Shown: positions 8,433 through 17,366 of the stretch, in pieces | Position numbering within the stretch: position 1 is the stretch's first letter | Layout of the letters: every line of letters starts with the position of its first letter | Origin: JAJPKK01 sp963747835 | Lineage (GTDB): Bacteria; Pseudomonadota; Alphaproteobacteria; Rhizobiales; Xanthobacteraceae | Direction of reading: 5' to 3' | Assembly (NCBI GenBank): GCA_963747835.1 | Contig: CAVVGO010000005.1 | Span: forward strand, 806,001 to 870,000 | DNA length: 64,000 nucleotides | Made by a program: the position numbers and the translations under genes | The notes under the pieces: generated by a model | What the model saw: only the letters and a program-made list of their open reading frames with translations | Told to the model about the DNA's origin: nothing | Database searches by the model: none

Positions 8433-9368
8433 ATGAATGCGCGGCGAGGATTCCTGTTGTGGGCGACGTTGGTGGCGGTTGTTTCGCCGGCCTTCGGGCA
8501 AACAGCGGTGCACTCCGCGGGGCCGGGAGGCGGCGGAACGCAAAGTGCCGCATCGATCCCGGATTTCTCCGGCGTATGGCATCGCTGGCTGCGTCCTGGC
8601 TTCGGGCCGCCGGCGTCGGGTCCCGGTCCGATAACGAACCGGTCGCGGGTCAATGGCGTGAGCAACTACAACCAGCTGGTCGGCGATTACACCAACCCGA
8701 TTTTGAATCCCAAGGCGGCGGAGATCGTGAAAAAGCGCGGCGAGCTGGCGCTAACCGGCGTCGGCTATCCGACCCCGGGCAACCAGTGCTGGCCGTCGGG
8801 GGTGCCCTACATTTTTTGGCATTATGGAATGCAGATGCTGCAGGAGCCGGACCGGGTGACGTTCATGTACCTTCAGGATCACGAATTCCGCCAGGTGCGC
8901 ATGAACCAGCCTCATCCGGCGCATGTGACGCCGTCCTGGTACGGGGATTCCGTCGGCCATTACGAAGGCGACACCCTGGTGGTGGACACCGTCGGGGTGA
9001 AGATCGGGCCATTCTCCATGATCGACATGTACGGCACGCCCTACACCGACGCTCTGCATGTGGTGGAGCGTTATCGGCTGCTTGATTACGAAGCCGCCAA
9101 GGACGGAATTGAGCGCGACGCAAAAATAAACCAACGCTACCCGCGGGGTCTCAATCCAATCGACTTCGACCCCAACTACAAGGGCAAGCACCTGCAATTG
9201 CAATTCACCGTCGAGGACGCGGGCGTCTTCACGACGCCATGGTCCGCAACCATCACGTACGGACGCCCGATCGGCCAATGGGTGGAATATGTCTGTGCCG
9301 AGAACAGAAGCGAATACTACGCCGGAACTGACAGCGCCGTCCCGACCGCGGACAAGCCGGATTTCTGA
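8433..9368 (+). CDS. secreted protein of unknown function
   Basis: The ATG at 8433 follows GAAAGG and gives 311 residues; a TTG three codons upstream is possible but less likely. The leader (GFLLWATLVAVVSPAFGQ) predicts export. The mature protein opens with a PDFSGVWHRW motif, then conserved-looking Trp/His/Pro segments (CWPSGVPYIFWHYG, SWYGDSVGHYEGDTLVVDT). These are typical of a family of soil-bacterial secreted proteins annotated as hypothetical. The GHYEGDTLVVDT motif recurs in them, but I know of no biochemical role. An integrase fragment begins within ten bases of its stop. Confidence 0.7.
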   Translation: MNARRGFLLWATLVAVVSPAFGQTAVHSAGPGGGGTQSAASIPDFSGVWHRWLRPGFGPPASGPGPITNRSRVNGVSNYNQLVGDYTNPILNPKAAEIVKKRGELALTGVGYPTPGNQCWPSGVPYIFWHYGMQMLQEPDRVTFMYLQDHEFRQVRMNQPHPAHVTPSWYGDSVGHYEGDTLVVDTVGVKIGPFSMIDMYGTPYTDALHVVERYRLLDYEAAKDGIERDAKINQRYPRGLNPIDFDPNYKGKHLQLQFTVEDAGVFTTPWSATITYGRPIGQWVEYVCAENRSEYYAGTDSAVPTADKPDF

Positions 9369-9377
9369 GCGGGCGGC

Positions 9378-9546
9378 GCACAATCGGAGCTCGTGGCGCT
9401 CACTGTCGCCGACCTCGAGGAGACCGAGGACGGTTTCAAGATCGTCATCCGCAAAAGCAAAACCGATCAGGAGGGCCACGGCGAGACGATCGCGATTGTG
9501 CGTGGCGGTGCCTCATGCCCTGTGAAGGCGGTCAAGGCGTGGCTGC
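9378..9546 (+). pseudogene. tyrosine recombinase (phage integrase) fragment
   Basis: An open stretch without a start codon reads SELVALTVADLEETEDGF, then IRKSKTDQEGHG and GGASCPVKAVKAWL. This matches the start of the catalytic domain of tyrosine recombinases, where R-x-SEL is followed by the RxSKTDQEG strand. The active-site Arg position before SEL reads AQ, and the His-x-x-Arg and Tyr part is absent. It is therefore a short internal relic, not a working integrase. It begins immediately after the stop of the preceding gene and marks a past integration or deletion. Confidence 0.7.
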
Positions 9547-9593
9547 CGGCGTCCGCATGCACCGCGAGCGAAAGCAGCGCGGGTGACCTTTGC

Positions 9594-9713
9594 TTAAAGG
9601 TGCTGCAGATTTGCCACCACGTACATGACGGCTCCAAAAACAACTGCGTAGCCGGCAAAGAGCGAAATCCCGAAAACGACCTTCGAGATGAGTTGATCCT
9701 GGGACAACGTCAT
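9594..9713 (-). CDS. small single-pass membrane protein (39 aa)
   Basis: An ATG at 9713 preceded by GGGAG opens a 39-residue frame, MTLSQDQLISKVVFGISLF... ending NLQHL. It has a short polar N-terminus and one hydrophobic helix (about 12-34). Its strand matches the histidine kinase gene, 236 bases further downstream. It has the size and shape of small membrane proteins in related genomes. No family is recognised. Confidence 0.45.
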   Translation of the reverse strand: MTLSQDQLISKVVFGISLFAGYAVVFGAVMYVVANLQHL

Positions 9714-9949
9714 TTGTAATCTCCCCGATGTTGCACTGCCCTTGGTGCTGAAGCAGCAAGCCTTGGCTGGCTTTGCTGCAGTGGTGGCACCTCGGCGGGC
9801 GCGCCGACCTGGCCGTCATGGCCGGAAGGCATCGATTGTGGCGGCGCCGAGCACGTCGCCGAATTGGCATCAACGCTAACTTCAAAAGGGGAAATGCTCA
9901 AGCTCCCACCGCAGGTGTGGGCAACCCTCCGCCGCGGTAGCCCGCTAAT

Positions 9950-11650
9950 TTACGTTTTAATCAGTTGATTGATCTTTTGCGCCAAGCGCTCGATCTCGAA
10001 CGGCTTGGCCATAACATGCATGTCCTTTTCGAGGTAGCCGTTGCCGATCAGCGCATTCTCCGCATAACCGGTGATAAACAGGACTTTAAGATCGGGCCGC
10101 AAAGCCCGCGCCGCATCTGCGACCTGGCGCCCGTTCATTCCACCCGGAAGACCGACATCGGTAATAAGAAGATCGATCCGTGCCTGCGATTGCAGCACGC
10201 GTAAGCCGGCTTTGCCATCGGACACCTCGATCCCCACATAGCCGGCGTCCGCGAGCACGTCGGCAATCAGCATGCGGATCGTAGGCTCATCATCAATCAC
10301 CAGGACGACTTCTCCGTCGCCCGCGGGTGCGATCGGCCTTGTAACACTGACTTCGTCCTCGTCGCCGGCATGGTCACCCTGGCGCGGAAGGTAGAGGCAC
10401 ATAGTGGTGCCTTTGCCGACCTCGGTGTAAACGCGTATTTGACCGCCGGATTGACGAGCAAACCCGTAAATCATTGAAAGGCCCAACCCGGTACCGTGTC
10501 CTAATGGCTTGGTGGTAAAGAAGGGATCGAAGACGCGTGCGGCAACCTCCGGCGGCATGCCGATCCCGGTATCTGTCACGCATAAGGAAACATATTGGCC
10601 CGGCGGGAGATCGCGTTCCTTGGCCGCCCGCTCGTCAAGCCATTTGTTCGCCGTCTCGATGGTGATACGCCCCCCGTGCGGCATCGCATCCCGCGCGTTG
10701 ATGCACAGATTAAGCAAGGCATTTTCGAGCTGGTTGGCATCGACAAATGTGCTCCAGAGGCCCCCGGCGCCCACGACTTCGATGTGGATGGCAGGGCCTA
10801 CCGTCCGGCGGATGAGTTCTTCCATGTCCGTCACCAGACGATTGACGTTGGTGGGCTTTGGATCGAGCGTTTGACGCCGCGAGAAAGCCAGCAGGCGATG
10901 CGTGAGCGCAGCAGCCCTCTTTACCGCGCCTTGGGCCGCGGTGATGTAGCGGTCGATACTCTCCACCCTACCCTGAGACAAACGGGTGTGGATGAGTTCC
11001 AGGCTTCCGCTGATGCCGGCCAGCAGGTTGTTAAAGTCGTGGGCGAGCCCGCCTGTCAATTGACCGACCGCTTCCATCTTCTGGGATTGGCGCAGCGAAG
11101 CTTCGAGCCGCTCGCGCTCGATCATCTCATTTTTCAGCCCGGCATTCGCCACCTCCAGCTCACTGGTCCGGGCGACAACAAGGTTTTCAAGGTTTTGTGC
11201 AGCTTCTTCACGGGCTGCAATCAGGCTTTGGATTTCGTATTGGCGGCGGCGCGCGCGAAGCGCGGCTTTCAAAGCGCTTATCAATGTGACCGGTTGGATC
11301 GGCCGTTCCAATAGAAAGACATTCCGCAGCCTGACGGCGAGGCTGTGGCGCCACAGCTTGATCCTGGGATGGTCAAGGTGGCTGGTCAGAACCACAAAAG
11401 GAAGGTCTGACCACACCGGCTGGTCGCCAATCCAGCGCTCGATTGCGGTAAAGTCCGCATTGAACAGAGCCTCTTCGGCAACAAAGACGGCGCCGGCTCC
11501 CGAATCAATTTCTCGGGCAAGCGCGCCCAGATCATGAGCGACCTGCGCTCCCAAATCAGCCTTTCGCAGTAAGTCCGCCGTCGCCGCAGCATCGCGTCCT
11601 ATGGGGGCGAGGACCAGAACGCGGAAATCATCGCCTTCAGTCATCTCCAT
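9950..11650 (-). CDS. hybrid sensor histidine kinase/response regulator
   Basis: This soluble 566-residue protein starts at the ATG at 11650 after a GAGG site, inside the end of kaiC; an in-frame ATG six bases later is also possible. An N-terminal receiver-like domain (about 8-130) comes first, then a coiled coil (135-190) and a HisKA segment with phospho-acceptor H204 in GGLAHDFNNLL. The HATPase has NLCINARDAMP, DTGIGM and GHGTGLGLS boxes, and a C-terminal receiver carries IDDEP and the acceptor aspartate in LLITDVGLPG. There are no membrane helices, so the signal is cytoplasmic. The overlap with kaiC implies coupled translation and a KaiC-to-kinase partnership, as in other alphaproteobacterial KaiC loci; the signal is unknown. 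Confidence 0.88.
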   Translation of the reverse strand: MEMTEGDDFRVLVLAPIGRDAAATADLLRKADLGAQVAHDLGALAREIDSGAGAVFVAEEALFNADFTAIERWIGDQPVWSDLPFVVLTSHLDHPRIKLWRHSLAVRLRNVFLLERPIQPVTLISALKAALRARRRQYEIQSLIAAREEAAQNLENLVVARTSELEVANAGLKNEMIERERLEASLRQSQKMEAVGQLTGGLAHDFNNLLAGISGSLELIHTRLSQGRVESIDRYITAAQGAVKRAAALTHRLLAFSRRQTLDPKPTNVNRLVTDMEELIRRTVGPAIHIEVVGAGGLWSTFVDANQLENALLNLCINARDAMPHGGRITIETANKWLDERAAKERDLPPGQYVSLCVTDTGIGMPPEVAARVFDPFFTTKPLGHGTGLGLSMIYGFARQSGGQIRVYTEVGKGTTMCLYLPRQGDHAGDEDEVSVTRPIAPAGDGEVVLVIDDEPTIRMLIADVLADAGYVGIEVSDGKAGLRVLQSQARIDLLITDVGLPGGMNGRQVADAARALRPDLKVLFITGYAENALIGNGYLEKDMHVMAKPFEIERLAQKINQLIKT

Positions 11651-13161
11651 TCTTCGCCTCGCCGAGAAGCGGTTTGCTGTCGCCTGTATAGCGAGGTGTG
11701 CCGGTAAAGATGCCGCTGAAGTCGGTGAGGGGTGGACCAATCTGAATGCCCTCGGCGGTCAGTTGAAATTCGCGAATGGTGTGTTCGTGATGTCCACTGC
11801 GTTTTTTCACGACCGAGAGCGCGCGCTTGACCGTGCCGGCATATTCAAAGTAACGCAGCATCACCACGGCATCGCTGAGGTAGCTGATATCCACGGGTGT
11901 ATCCATGGGCCCCATCAACCCGTGCTGCGCCAGAAGAAGTAGAGTGAGCACGCCTTGCTGACCGAGATAACTCAAAAGCTCATGCATTTGCAGGATGAGA
12001 AAACGGCCGTCCGGCATGGCATTGAGATAGCCGTTCAGGCTATCGAGTACGACGACTTTCGCGTGATCGACTTCAACGCTGCGGCGCACGTTGTCCGCGA
12101 ACTCGCCGGGAGAAAGCTCGGCAGGATCAATCTGCTGGAATCGGAGAAGGCCGGATTCCAATGCGGCTTCAAACCTCAGCCCTATCGTACGGGCTCTGGC
12201 CTGGAGGGTGCCACGGCCTTCGTCGAATGCGTAATAGACCGCATGCTCGCCGCGTTCTGCCGCTGCAATCGCGTAAGTGAGTGCAAGCGACGATTTTCCG
12301 ACCCCGGCACCGCCGAGGAGCAATGCGTTTGAACCTCGCTCCAGCCCGCCGCCGAGAATCTTGTCGAGTTGGGTATTTCCGCTCGGGGTAAATTCATTCA
12401 TGAATGCCGCATGATGCTCAGCGGCAACGAGGCGGGGAAAAATATACAAGCCGCCTTTTGCGATTGAAAAGTCATGAAAACCGCCGCGAAACGCGATTCC
12501 ACGCATCTTGACCACGCTCAGCCGCCGGCGTTGCGCCCCGTAATCAATGGCTAGCTGTTCGAGCAACACGACCCCGTGCGCAATCGAATGCAGCTGAAGA
12601 TCGGTATCCCGCGCTGTGATGTCGTCGAGGAGGACGACCGTGCAATGCCGCTTGGCAAAGAAATGCTTCAGCGCCAGCACCTGACGGCGATACCTGAGCG
12701 AGTTCTGGGCGAGCAGGCGAAGCTCGGACAGGCTGTCTATGACGATGCGCGACGGCCCAAGCGCGGAGATTTTATCGAATATCAGTTTCGTGGTCTCGCT
12801 CAGCTCGATCTCGGCCGGGTGTAAAACCGTAAGTTCGCGATCGGGATCGAGTGTAATTTCCGCCGGGACGAGCTCATAAATATCGATGCCGTCAAGCGAC
12901 CACCCGTGCCGCTTGGCGACCAGACGCAACTCCGGCTCGGTTTCCGAGAGTGATATATAGAGGGCGCGCTCCTTGCGGCGGGCGCCCTCGATGAGGAACT
13001 GAAGCCCCAAGGTGGTTTTGCCTGTCCCCGGACGCCCCACATAAATACATCCTGTCCGGATCGAGGCCGCCGTCCAATATGTCATCGAGACCGGCGCTGC
13101 CTGTAGAGACGCGCGCGGGCTCTTCTGGAGTTTCGGCAGCAGTGTTCTCGATCGGATTCAT
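11637..13161 (-). CDS. KaiC-like double-ATPase protein (frameshifted in this sequence)
   Basis: Two RecA-like KaiC domains are present. The first contains GRPGTGKTT (Walker A) and IVIDSLSEL; the second contains GGAGVGKSS and VVVLDSLNGYL. The true N-terminus starts at 13161 (STGSAGLDDILDGGL) in a different frame from the rest; the frames join near 13040 if one base is removed just before the first Walker A. An ORF starting at 13085 would lack the normal N-terminus. KaiC family ATPases autophosphorylate and time or relay signals; no kaiA or kaiB is adjacent. The gene overlaps the kinase gene downstream. Because the catalytic motifs are intact, the frameshift may be a sequence error. Confidence 0.8.
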
Positions 13162-13549
13162 CAGGGTCTCAACTCCGTTCGAACCAAAAAGTTCAATAGA
13201 TTTACAATTTTACGCGACCACGGCCCGCTTCCGAGTAACGTGGTCCTGATCGACTGTAAAGACGCGCGGAACAATGACCCTACCCTCGAACCGTTCCAGC
13301 GCGTTGAGGTCGTTCCGAAAATTCAGAATTAGGTCGGGTCAAGTTTCGCGCGACACGTCACCCCACCTCGGGAAATCGATTTCGCCATATAGCCAATGGC
13401 ATGGGTCCCTTTTTTTGGGGTCATGTTTGGAAGCGTTTTCATAGACAAAAGGCTTGCGCATGACGGGGATGATTTCGAAATGTCTCACAGCCTTCTGCTT
13501 GACCAAGTCGCGCTTGGTGCGCCCCTCGTTCAGCCGGCCACTCCAACCT

Positions 13550-13670
13550 CGCCTTAGTAGAAATCGGCTTACCTTGTTTGCCCCAACTGGCACGAACATA
13601 AGTCACGACGTCCGCCACCTCCTGATCGTCCAGCCGCCACGCGAAAGCGAGCATTGCAAATTGCCCAGGC
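13550..13670 (-). pseudogene. cytochrome c C-terminal fragment
   Basis: The frame reads MLAFAWRLDDQEVADVVTYV followed by RASWGKQGKPIS. This is the distal-methionine and last-helix region of class I c-type cytochromes, such as alcohol dehydrogenase cytochrome subunits. The CxxCH haem site is missing and the flanks do not continue the fold. It sits in a stretch of gene debris at 13160-14186. The exact limits are approximate. Confidence 0.5.
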
Positions 13671-13757
13671 CTCTTGTTGGTCTTCGGGGTAAGAGAGCCC
13701 CGAGGACGATCAAAGCCAGCGAAGCGGCGGTATCGGGGGGTCCGTTTTAACAACCGA

Positions 13758-13985
13758 TCAAGCGTTGACCGGCAAGATGCGTGCGTTAATGAGGGTGGGC
13801 CGTTGGCGATCGGCGATCCCGTCTTTCACCAACTGGGTGACCTCGTCGGCGGTGTGTGCTTCGTGGGCGTCCAGCCCGTAGCTGGCGGCGGTGGCCACGA
13901 TATCGAGCCCGGGCAGGTCCAGACCGGGAACCCCGAAGGTATGCTCCCACTTGCCGAATTCTTTGACCGCTGTTGATGCCGTGGA
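13758..13985 (-). pseudogene. thiamine diphosphate-dependent enzyme, C-terminal fragment
   Basis: The frame AVKEFGKWEHTFGVPGLDLP continues with GLDIVATAASYGLDAHEA and ends PTLINARILPVNA. This pattern (EFG, PGLDLPGLDI, GYG-like turn, PTLI) is the C-terminal part of benzoylformate decarboxylase/acetolactate synthase-type enzymes. The N-terminal two-thirds, including the catalytic glutamate and most of the ThDP-binding motif, are absent. It is a 5'-truncated relic next to the cytochrome fragment. Confidence 0.55.
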
Positions 13986-14186
13986 ACGGCTCCTCCACGC
14001 CGCTCTCCAATCGGTGAAAGATCGGCGGGCACGTTGCATGAAATAATCACGAGATGTTCGGAGCAAGACCGTGACCCGCACCGGTCATTCGGCGATGGCT
14101 CTTGGTGCAGTGCGGTCAGTTCGTCAGGCGCCACCGAGGAGAAAACCCCCGGGATGGCAGCACCCCGAGGCCCCCCAGAGGCTCGA

Positions 14187-14918
14187 TCAGATCGATTTTC
14201 GCCAAGGGATGATCATCGATGCGCGCCGTTTGTAATTGCGGTAGTCGTCGCCGAAAAGCTCGATGAGATCGTGTTCTTCGAGGAAGATGCCAACGAAGAT
14301 ATAGGCGGTGGTCACGGCAGCGAACAGGAGATGTCCGACCGTCATCGTCGGTGCCGCCCAGAACGCGATGATGAAGCCAAGATAAATCGGGTGGCGCACA
14401 AAATTGTAGAGCATCGGTGTCTTGAAGCGCATTGCCGGCGTGTCGCGGCCGATCAAGTGGTTCGCGACTTGATGCAATCCGAACAGCTCGAAGTGGTTGA
14501 TCAGAAAGGTCGAGACCAACACCAAGAGCCAGCCTATGAAGGAGAGGCCGATGATCGCTTTGGCGATCCCCGGATCGGCGACCTGCCAAACCACCGTCGG
14601 CATCGGACGCCATTGCCAGAATAAGAGAGCCAGCGCGAGGCTGGCGAGCAGCACATAGGTGCTGCGCTCGACCGGTTTCGGCACGAACCGCGTCCACCAA
14701 TCCTTGAATTGTCTGCGCGCCATCACACTGTGCTGCACGGCAAACAGCGACATCAGCAGGATATTGACGATCAGCGCTTCGGTCATTGGGACGACCGCCC
14801 CGCTATCGATGGCCTTCGGCACGATCATGCCTTCGACGAAGCCGATGGCGTAAAGGAATGTGACGAAGAAGATGAGGTAGGCTACCAAGCCATAGAGAAA
14901 CGCGATAAATTTACTCAT
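14187..14918 (-). CDS. mddA: methanethiol S-methyltransferase-like integral membrane protein
   Basis: The 243-residue protein starts at the ATG at 14918 (MSKFIAFLYGLVAYL); the longer frame to 15008 is not membrane-like. It has about five hydrophobic helices and the RHPIYLGFIIAFWA motif of the NnrU/isoprenylcysteine methyltransferase fold, followed by EEHDLIELFGDDYRNYKRR, the usual cofactor-proximal signature. HSVMARRQFKDWW and the WQWRPMPTVVW segment match the MddA branch, which methylates methanethiol to dimethyl sulfide with S-adenosylmethionine. Family is certain and the MddA assignment is likely. It stands alone next to decayed genes. Confidence 0.75.
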   Translation of the reverse strand: MSKFIAFLYGLVAYLIFFVTFLYAIGFVEGMIVPKAIDSGAVVPMTEALIVNILLMSLFAVQHSVMARRQFKDWWTRFVPKPVERSTYVLLASLALALLFWQWRPMPTVVWQVADPGIAKAIIGLSFIGWLLVLVSTFLINHFELFGLHQVANHLIGRDTPAMRFKTPMLYNFVRHPIYLGFIIAFWAAPTMTVGHLLFAAVTTAYIFVGIFLEEHDLIELFGDDYRNYKRRASMIIPWRKSI

Positions 14919-15040
14919 GAGACGCCCCCCCTGTCGAGCGTGGGAATTGGAGCCGCATCTTCGTCGCTCGGGCCGAAAGCCGCGGCGTGCTATCGCAACG
15001 GCATCCATTCGAACGCCGCGCGCCTTAATCGTCTCGGCGC

Positions 15041-15157
15041 TTACTCGGTAATCGTGCGGGGCTTATCGCTATGGTGTCGCGTCGTGATGCAGCGGCGGGG
15101 CACCAAGGCAATTAGCGCGACGAGGACAATGCACAGGGAGATATTTGTCGGGTCCAT
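15041..15157 (-). CDS. small single-pass membrane protein (38 aa)
   Basis: An ATG at 15157 lies 7 bases after GATGGAG. It opens MDPTNISLCIVLVALIALVP, then an arginine/histidine-rich tail (RRCITTRHHSD...). One hydrophobic helix with a positively charged cytoplasmic tail is the typical form of small membrane proteins. It precedes mddA on the same strand, 122 bases away. No homologue family is known to me. Confidence 0.4.
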   Translation of the reverse strand: MDPTNISLCIVLVALIALVPRRCITTRHHSDKPRTITE

Positions 15158-15591
15158 GGTTCAGCTCCATCACGCCCGCAGGCTCTCGCCCGCTGGGTGT
15201 GGTTTTGAGTGCCGAGACAAAAAGTACGGCGCTGGCAAGAAGCTTTTCGAAAGGCGGCCCGCCGGAGGCAATGTCCGCTGCCTTTAATTCGCGGGACATC
15301 GGCATGTCCTGCTGGCAGCTCTGTAATCAAATTCTCATCATACCGGGGGGCCTTTGACAAGACCGTGATGTCGGCTCCTGCGCAAGTTTTCGGACACCGG
15401 CAATGACGGTGGTTGTGCGGGTTCGTGAACCGCGGTCGCTATTCCCGCGAGGCGATTGTTGAGCGACGACAGCTCCGAGCACTACTACGAGAATCGCTGA
15501 AGCTCCTTTAGAGAATCGAGTGAGTGAACTGCGTTTGGCGCCCCGGCTCACGAAAGTCCGCCCCTACCTGATCACGAGCGGTTAGCGAAGA
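15158..15591. other. intergenic stretch without recognisable genes
   Basis: I see short overlapping open frames on both strands but none with a ribosome site, codon pattern or motif that supports a gene. No strong hairpin with a T-run was found. It probably holds promoters for flanking genes. Confidence 0.4.
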
Positions 15592-16542
15592 TCACCTCGA
15601 TTTTCGCTTCTTGTCCGTTGGGGCCTTATTGAAGTCGCGATAAAGTTCAGCGAAATCGTCCGCCAATTCATAGCACAGCGTGAGCTTGCGGGTCGCTTCG
15701 ACCCATCGGGCATTGATAAAGCCGCAGCTTTGCATTTCCAATGTGAGCGGGGCCGGCCAATCCAGCTTGTCTGCGGCATTCTCTGCCATGGTTTCCAGTA
15801 GTCGAAGAGCGCGAAAACCTCGGGCGTAGGCATCAAACATGCCCTTGCCATCGCCATAAGCTATTTCGATTTTCGTTTTGGGTTCTCCGTCGCTGCGCAG
15901 ATGGGGTTTGAGCAGTCCATCCCAGGACGACGAAGCCCTAGTGTAATCCCTTTTGCAGCGAGCTCGGCGGTCATGCGGGAGCTTTGTCGCATTGGCAAGG
16001 TCCGCGAATTGATCCGGGTCTGACCCGACCATGAGGCAGACAATCTGGTAGGCGCGCTGCTTGTGGAGACCATGCTCTTCGTAGAAGGCAAGCGACTTTC
16101 CATCGCGTTGGTCGCGTCGATGGCTCAAGAACCAACCCTCCGCAGCATCCACAAGCTCACGGTGCTTCTCCACTTCGAGCAACCTCAACACAGCGAAAGC
16201 ATCGGCCCCATCCTCCTCCCGTCCGATCACGTGCAAATGCAATTCATCGAAGGCTGCATGTGCCATTTCATGCAGCGTCACGAACGACATGTTGCCGGCG
16301 ACAAATTCCGCAACCTTCCTGCGCTGTTGCTGCGAAAGTTTCTTCAGTCGAGGACTATCGCCGAGGGCGCTGGTAAACTCACTGATCCTTGTTTCGAATT
16401 GCTCCGATATGGATGGGGCAGATTGCGCAAGACCGGCCCCTCCGCTGAACAGTAGCCCGAACAGGGCCACGCAGGTCGCCAGACGTTGACTGTTCGTATT
16501 ACTGGGCCGATCAACGTGCGTAAGTCGCCGATATCCGATCAT
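15592..16542 (-). CDS. DUF4344-type putative zinc metallopeptidase, secreted
   Basis: A 316-residue protein with an N-terminal hydrophobic export signal (about 21-40, ending GLAQ) and a zincin motif HEMAH at 91-95. An acidic downstream motif GREEDGADAF (about 107-116) supplies the likely third ligand. The spacing is that of the DUF4344 metallopeptidase family. Conserved cysteines lie in QIVCLM, RARCKRDY, QSCGF and LCYELADDF. The likely role is a periplasmic or outer-surface peptidase; the substrate is unknown. An ATG start at 16542 gives the full leader. Confidence 0.8.
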   Translation of the reverse strand: MIGYRRLTHVDRPSNTNSQRLATCVALFGLLFSGGAGLAQSAPSISEQFETRISEFTSALGDSPRLKKLSQQQRRKVAEFVAGNMSFVTLHEMAHAAFDELHLHVIGREEDGADAFAVLRLLEVEKHRELVDAAEGWFLSHRRDQRDGKSLAFYEEHGLHKQRAYQIVCLMVGSDPDQFADLANATKLPHDRRARCKRDYTRASSSWDGLLKPHLRSDGEPKTKIEIAYGDGKGMFDAYARGFRALRLLETMAENAADKLDWPAPLTLEMQSCGFINARWVEATRKLTLCYELADDFAELYRDFNKAPTDKKRKSR

Positions 16543-16929
16543 CGCAGCCTCCAGGTTCGATCATCATAGCCCCCTGGACGTTTGAATGAATGGCTGGATG
16601 GCAATAACGGCAACATTTCCAGCTTACAGAATCTGCTCGATCGCCCCGGGCTCGAGACAGTGGATTATGATCGGCAAGGTCGCAGCCGTAGAATATAGGT
16701 TGCAATCGAGATCTCGGTCGCCGGCAAGATTTAATGTCGGAAATGGGTTACTTTCGGCCCAGCTGAACCCGTCGGCGGGAACGCTCGTTCGTGGCCGGTC
16801 GACCTTGGTCAGCGGACCCGCGGCTCACACGAGAGGATTTCGACTTGATTATAAGCAGGAAGAGGACTATAGTTATTGCTAAAGTCGCGTCATTCCAGCG
16901 TTTCCGGGCGCCACGCCATCTTTAATACG

Positions 16930-16974
16930 ACCATGTCCAATATCACCATGTCCAATATGACCATGTCCAATACG
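16930..16974. repeat. 15-bp tandem repeat, three units
   Basis: The unit ACCATGTCCAATATG occurs three times head to tail (starts 16930, 16945, 16960) with one or two base changes per unit. It lies in non-coding DNA and is a likely variable-number repeat. Confidence 0.85.
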
Positions 16975-17091
16975 ATTGATATCCTGCACGCCCTTCGTGC
17001 CTTCGAGCGGGCGCGGTGCCGGCTTCGCGGAACAGACCACGGCGGGTGCATTGGCGTTTCTGCAAAACAAAGCCACCGCGAGAAAATCGAA

Positions 17092-17127
17092 TCGATACGA
17101 GGGACGAATTCGATACGAGGGACGAAT
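17092..17127. repeat. 18-bp tandem repeat, two units
   Basis: TCGATACGAGGGACGAAT occurs twice without mismatch at 17092-17109 and 17110-17127, followed by a partial third unit. It is intergenic. Confidence 0.85.
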
Positions 17128-17154
17128 TCGGTGGGAGGGGCAAAAACTCGCGGC

Positions 17155-17200
17155 GGCTCACGCGTCGTCGCCGGGCTTGTCCCGGCGACCTCGATTGGGA
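17155..17200 (+). repeat. dispersed intergenic repeat element, copy 1
   Basis: GGCTCA..CGTCGTCGCCGGGCTTGTCCCGGCGACCTCGAT matches, with few changes, the reverse complement of 54541-54580. The core CCGGGCTTGTCCCGG is an imperfect palindrome found repeatedly between genes in Bradyrhizobium-like genomes. Confidence 0.6.
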
Positions 17201-17366
17201 GAGCAAAGCGCTTTCGAAACTCGCTGTTATTTTCCCTTCTCTCAGGGAACTCCCCTTCCGGTTCGGGCGCGTGCGTCTCCCCGTGGGCGGAGGAAGATGG
17301 TATGCGAAGCATCGGTCACAGGCGTTGACCGCTGATCGCCAAGGCAACCAACCGCGAGGGTGTTTG

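Larger units (their letters stand above)
16543..17366. other. long intergenic region with tandem and dispersed repeats
   Basis: About 820 bases without a convincing gene. Frames covering it have no ribosome site and rely on the repeats listed separately: a 15-bp triplicate at 16930, an 18-bp duplicate at 17092 and a dispersed GGGCTTGTCCCGG element at 17155. The final part carries the GAGGG ribosome site of the RraA gene. Confidence 0.5.

Noticed and set aside
17016..17366. Upstream extension of the RraA gene frame
   Set aside because: It covers the tandem and dispersed repeats and encodes Arg-rich text; the ATG at 17367 with GAGGG starts the conserved domain.
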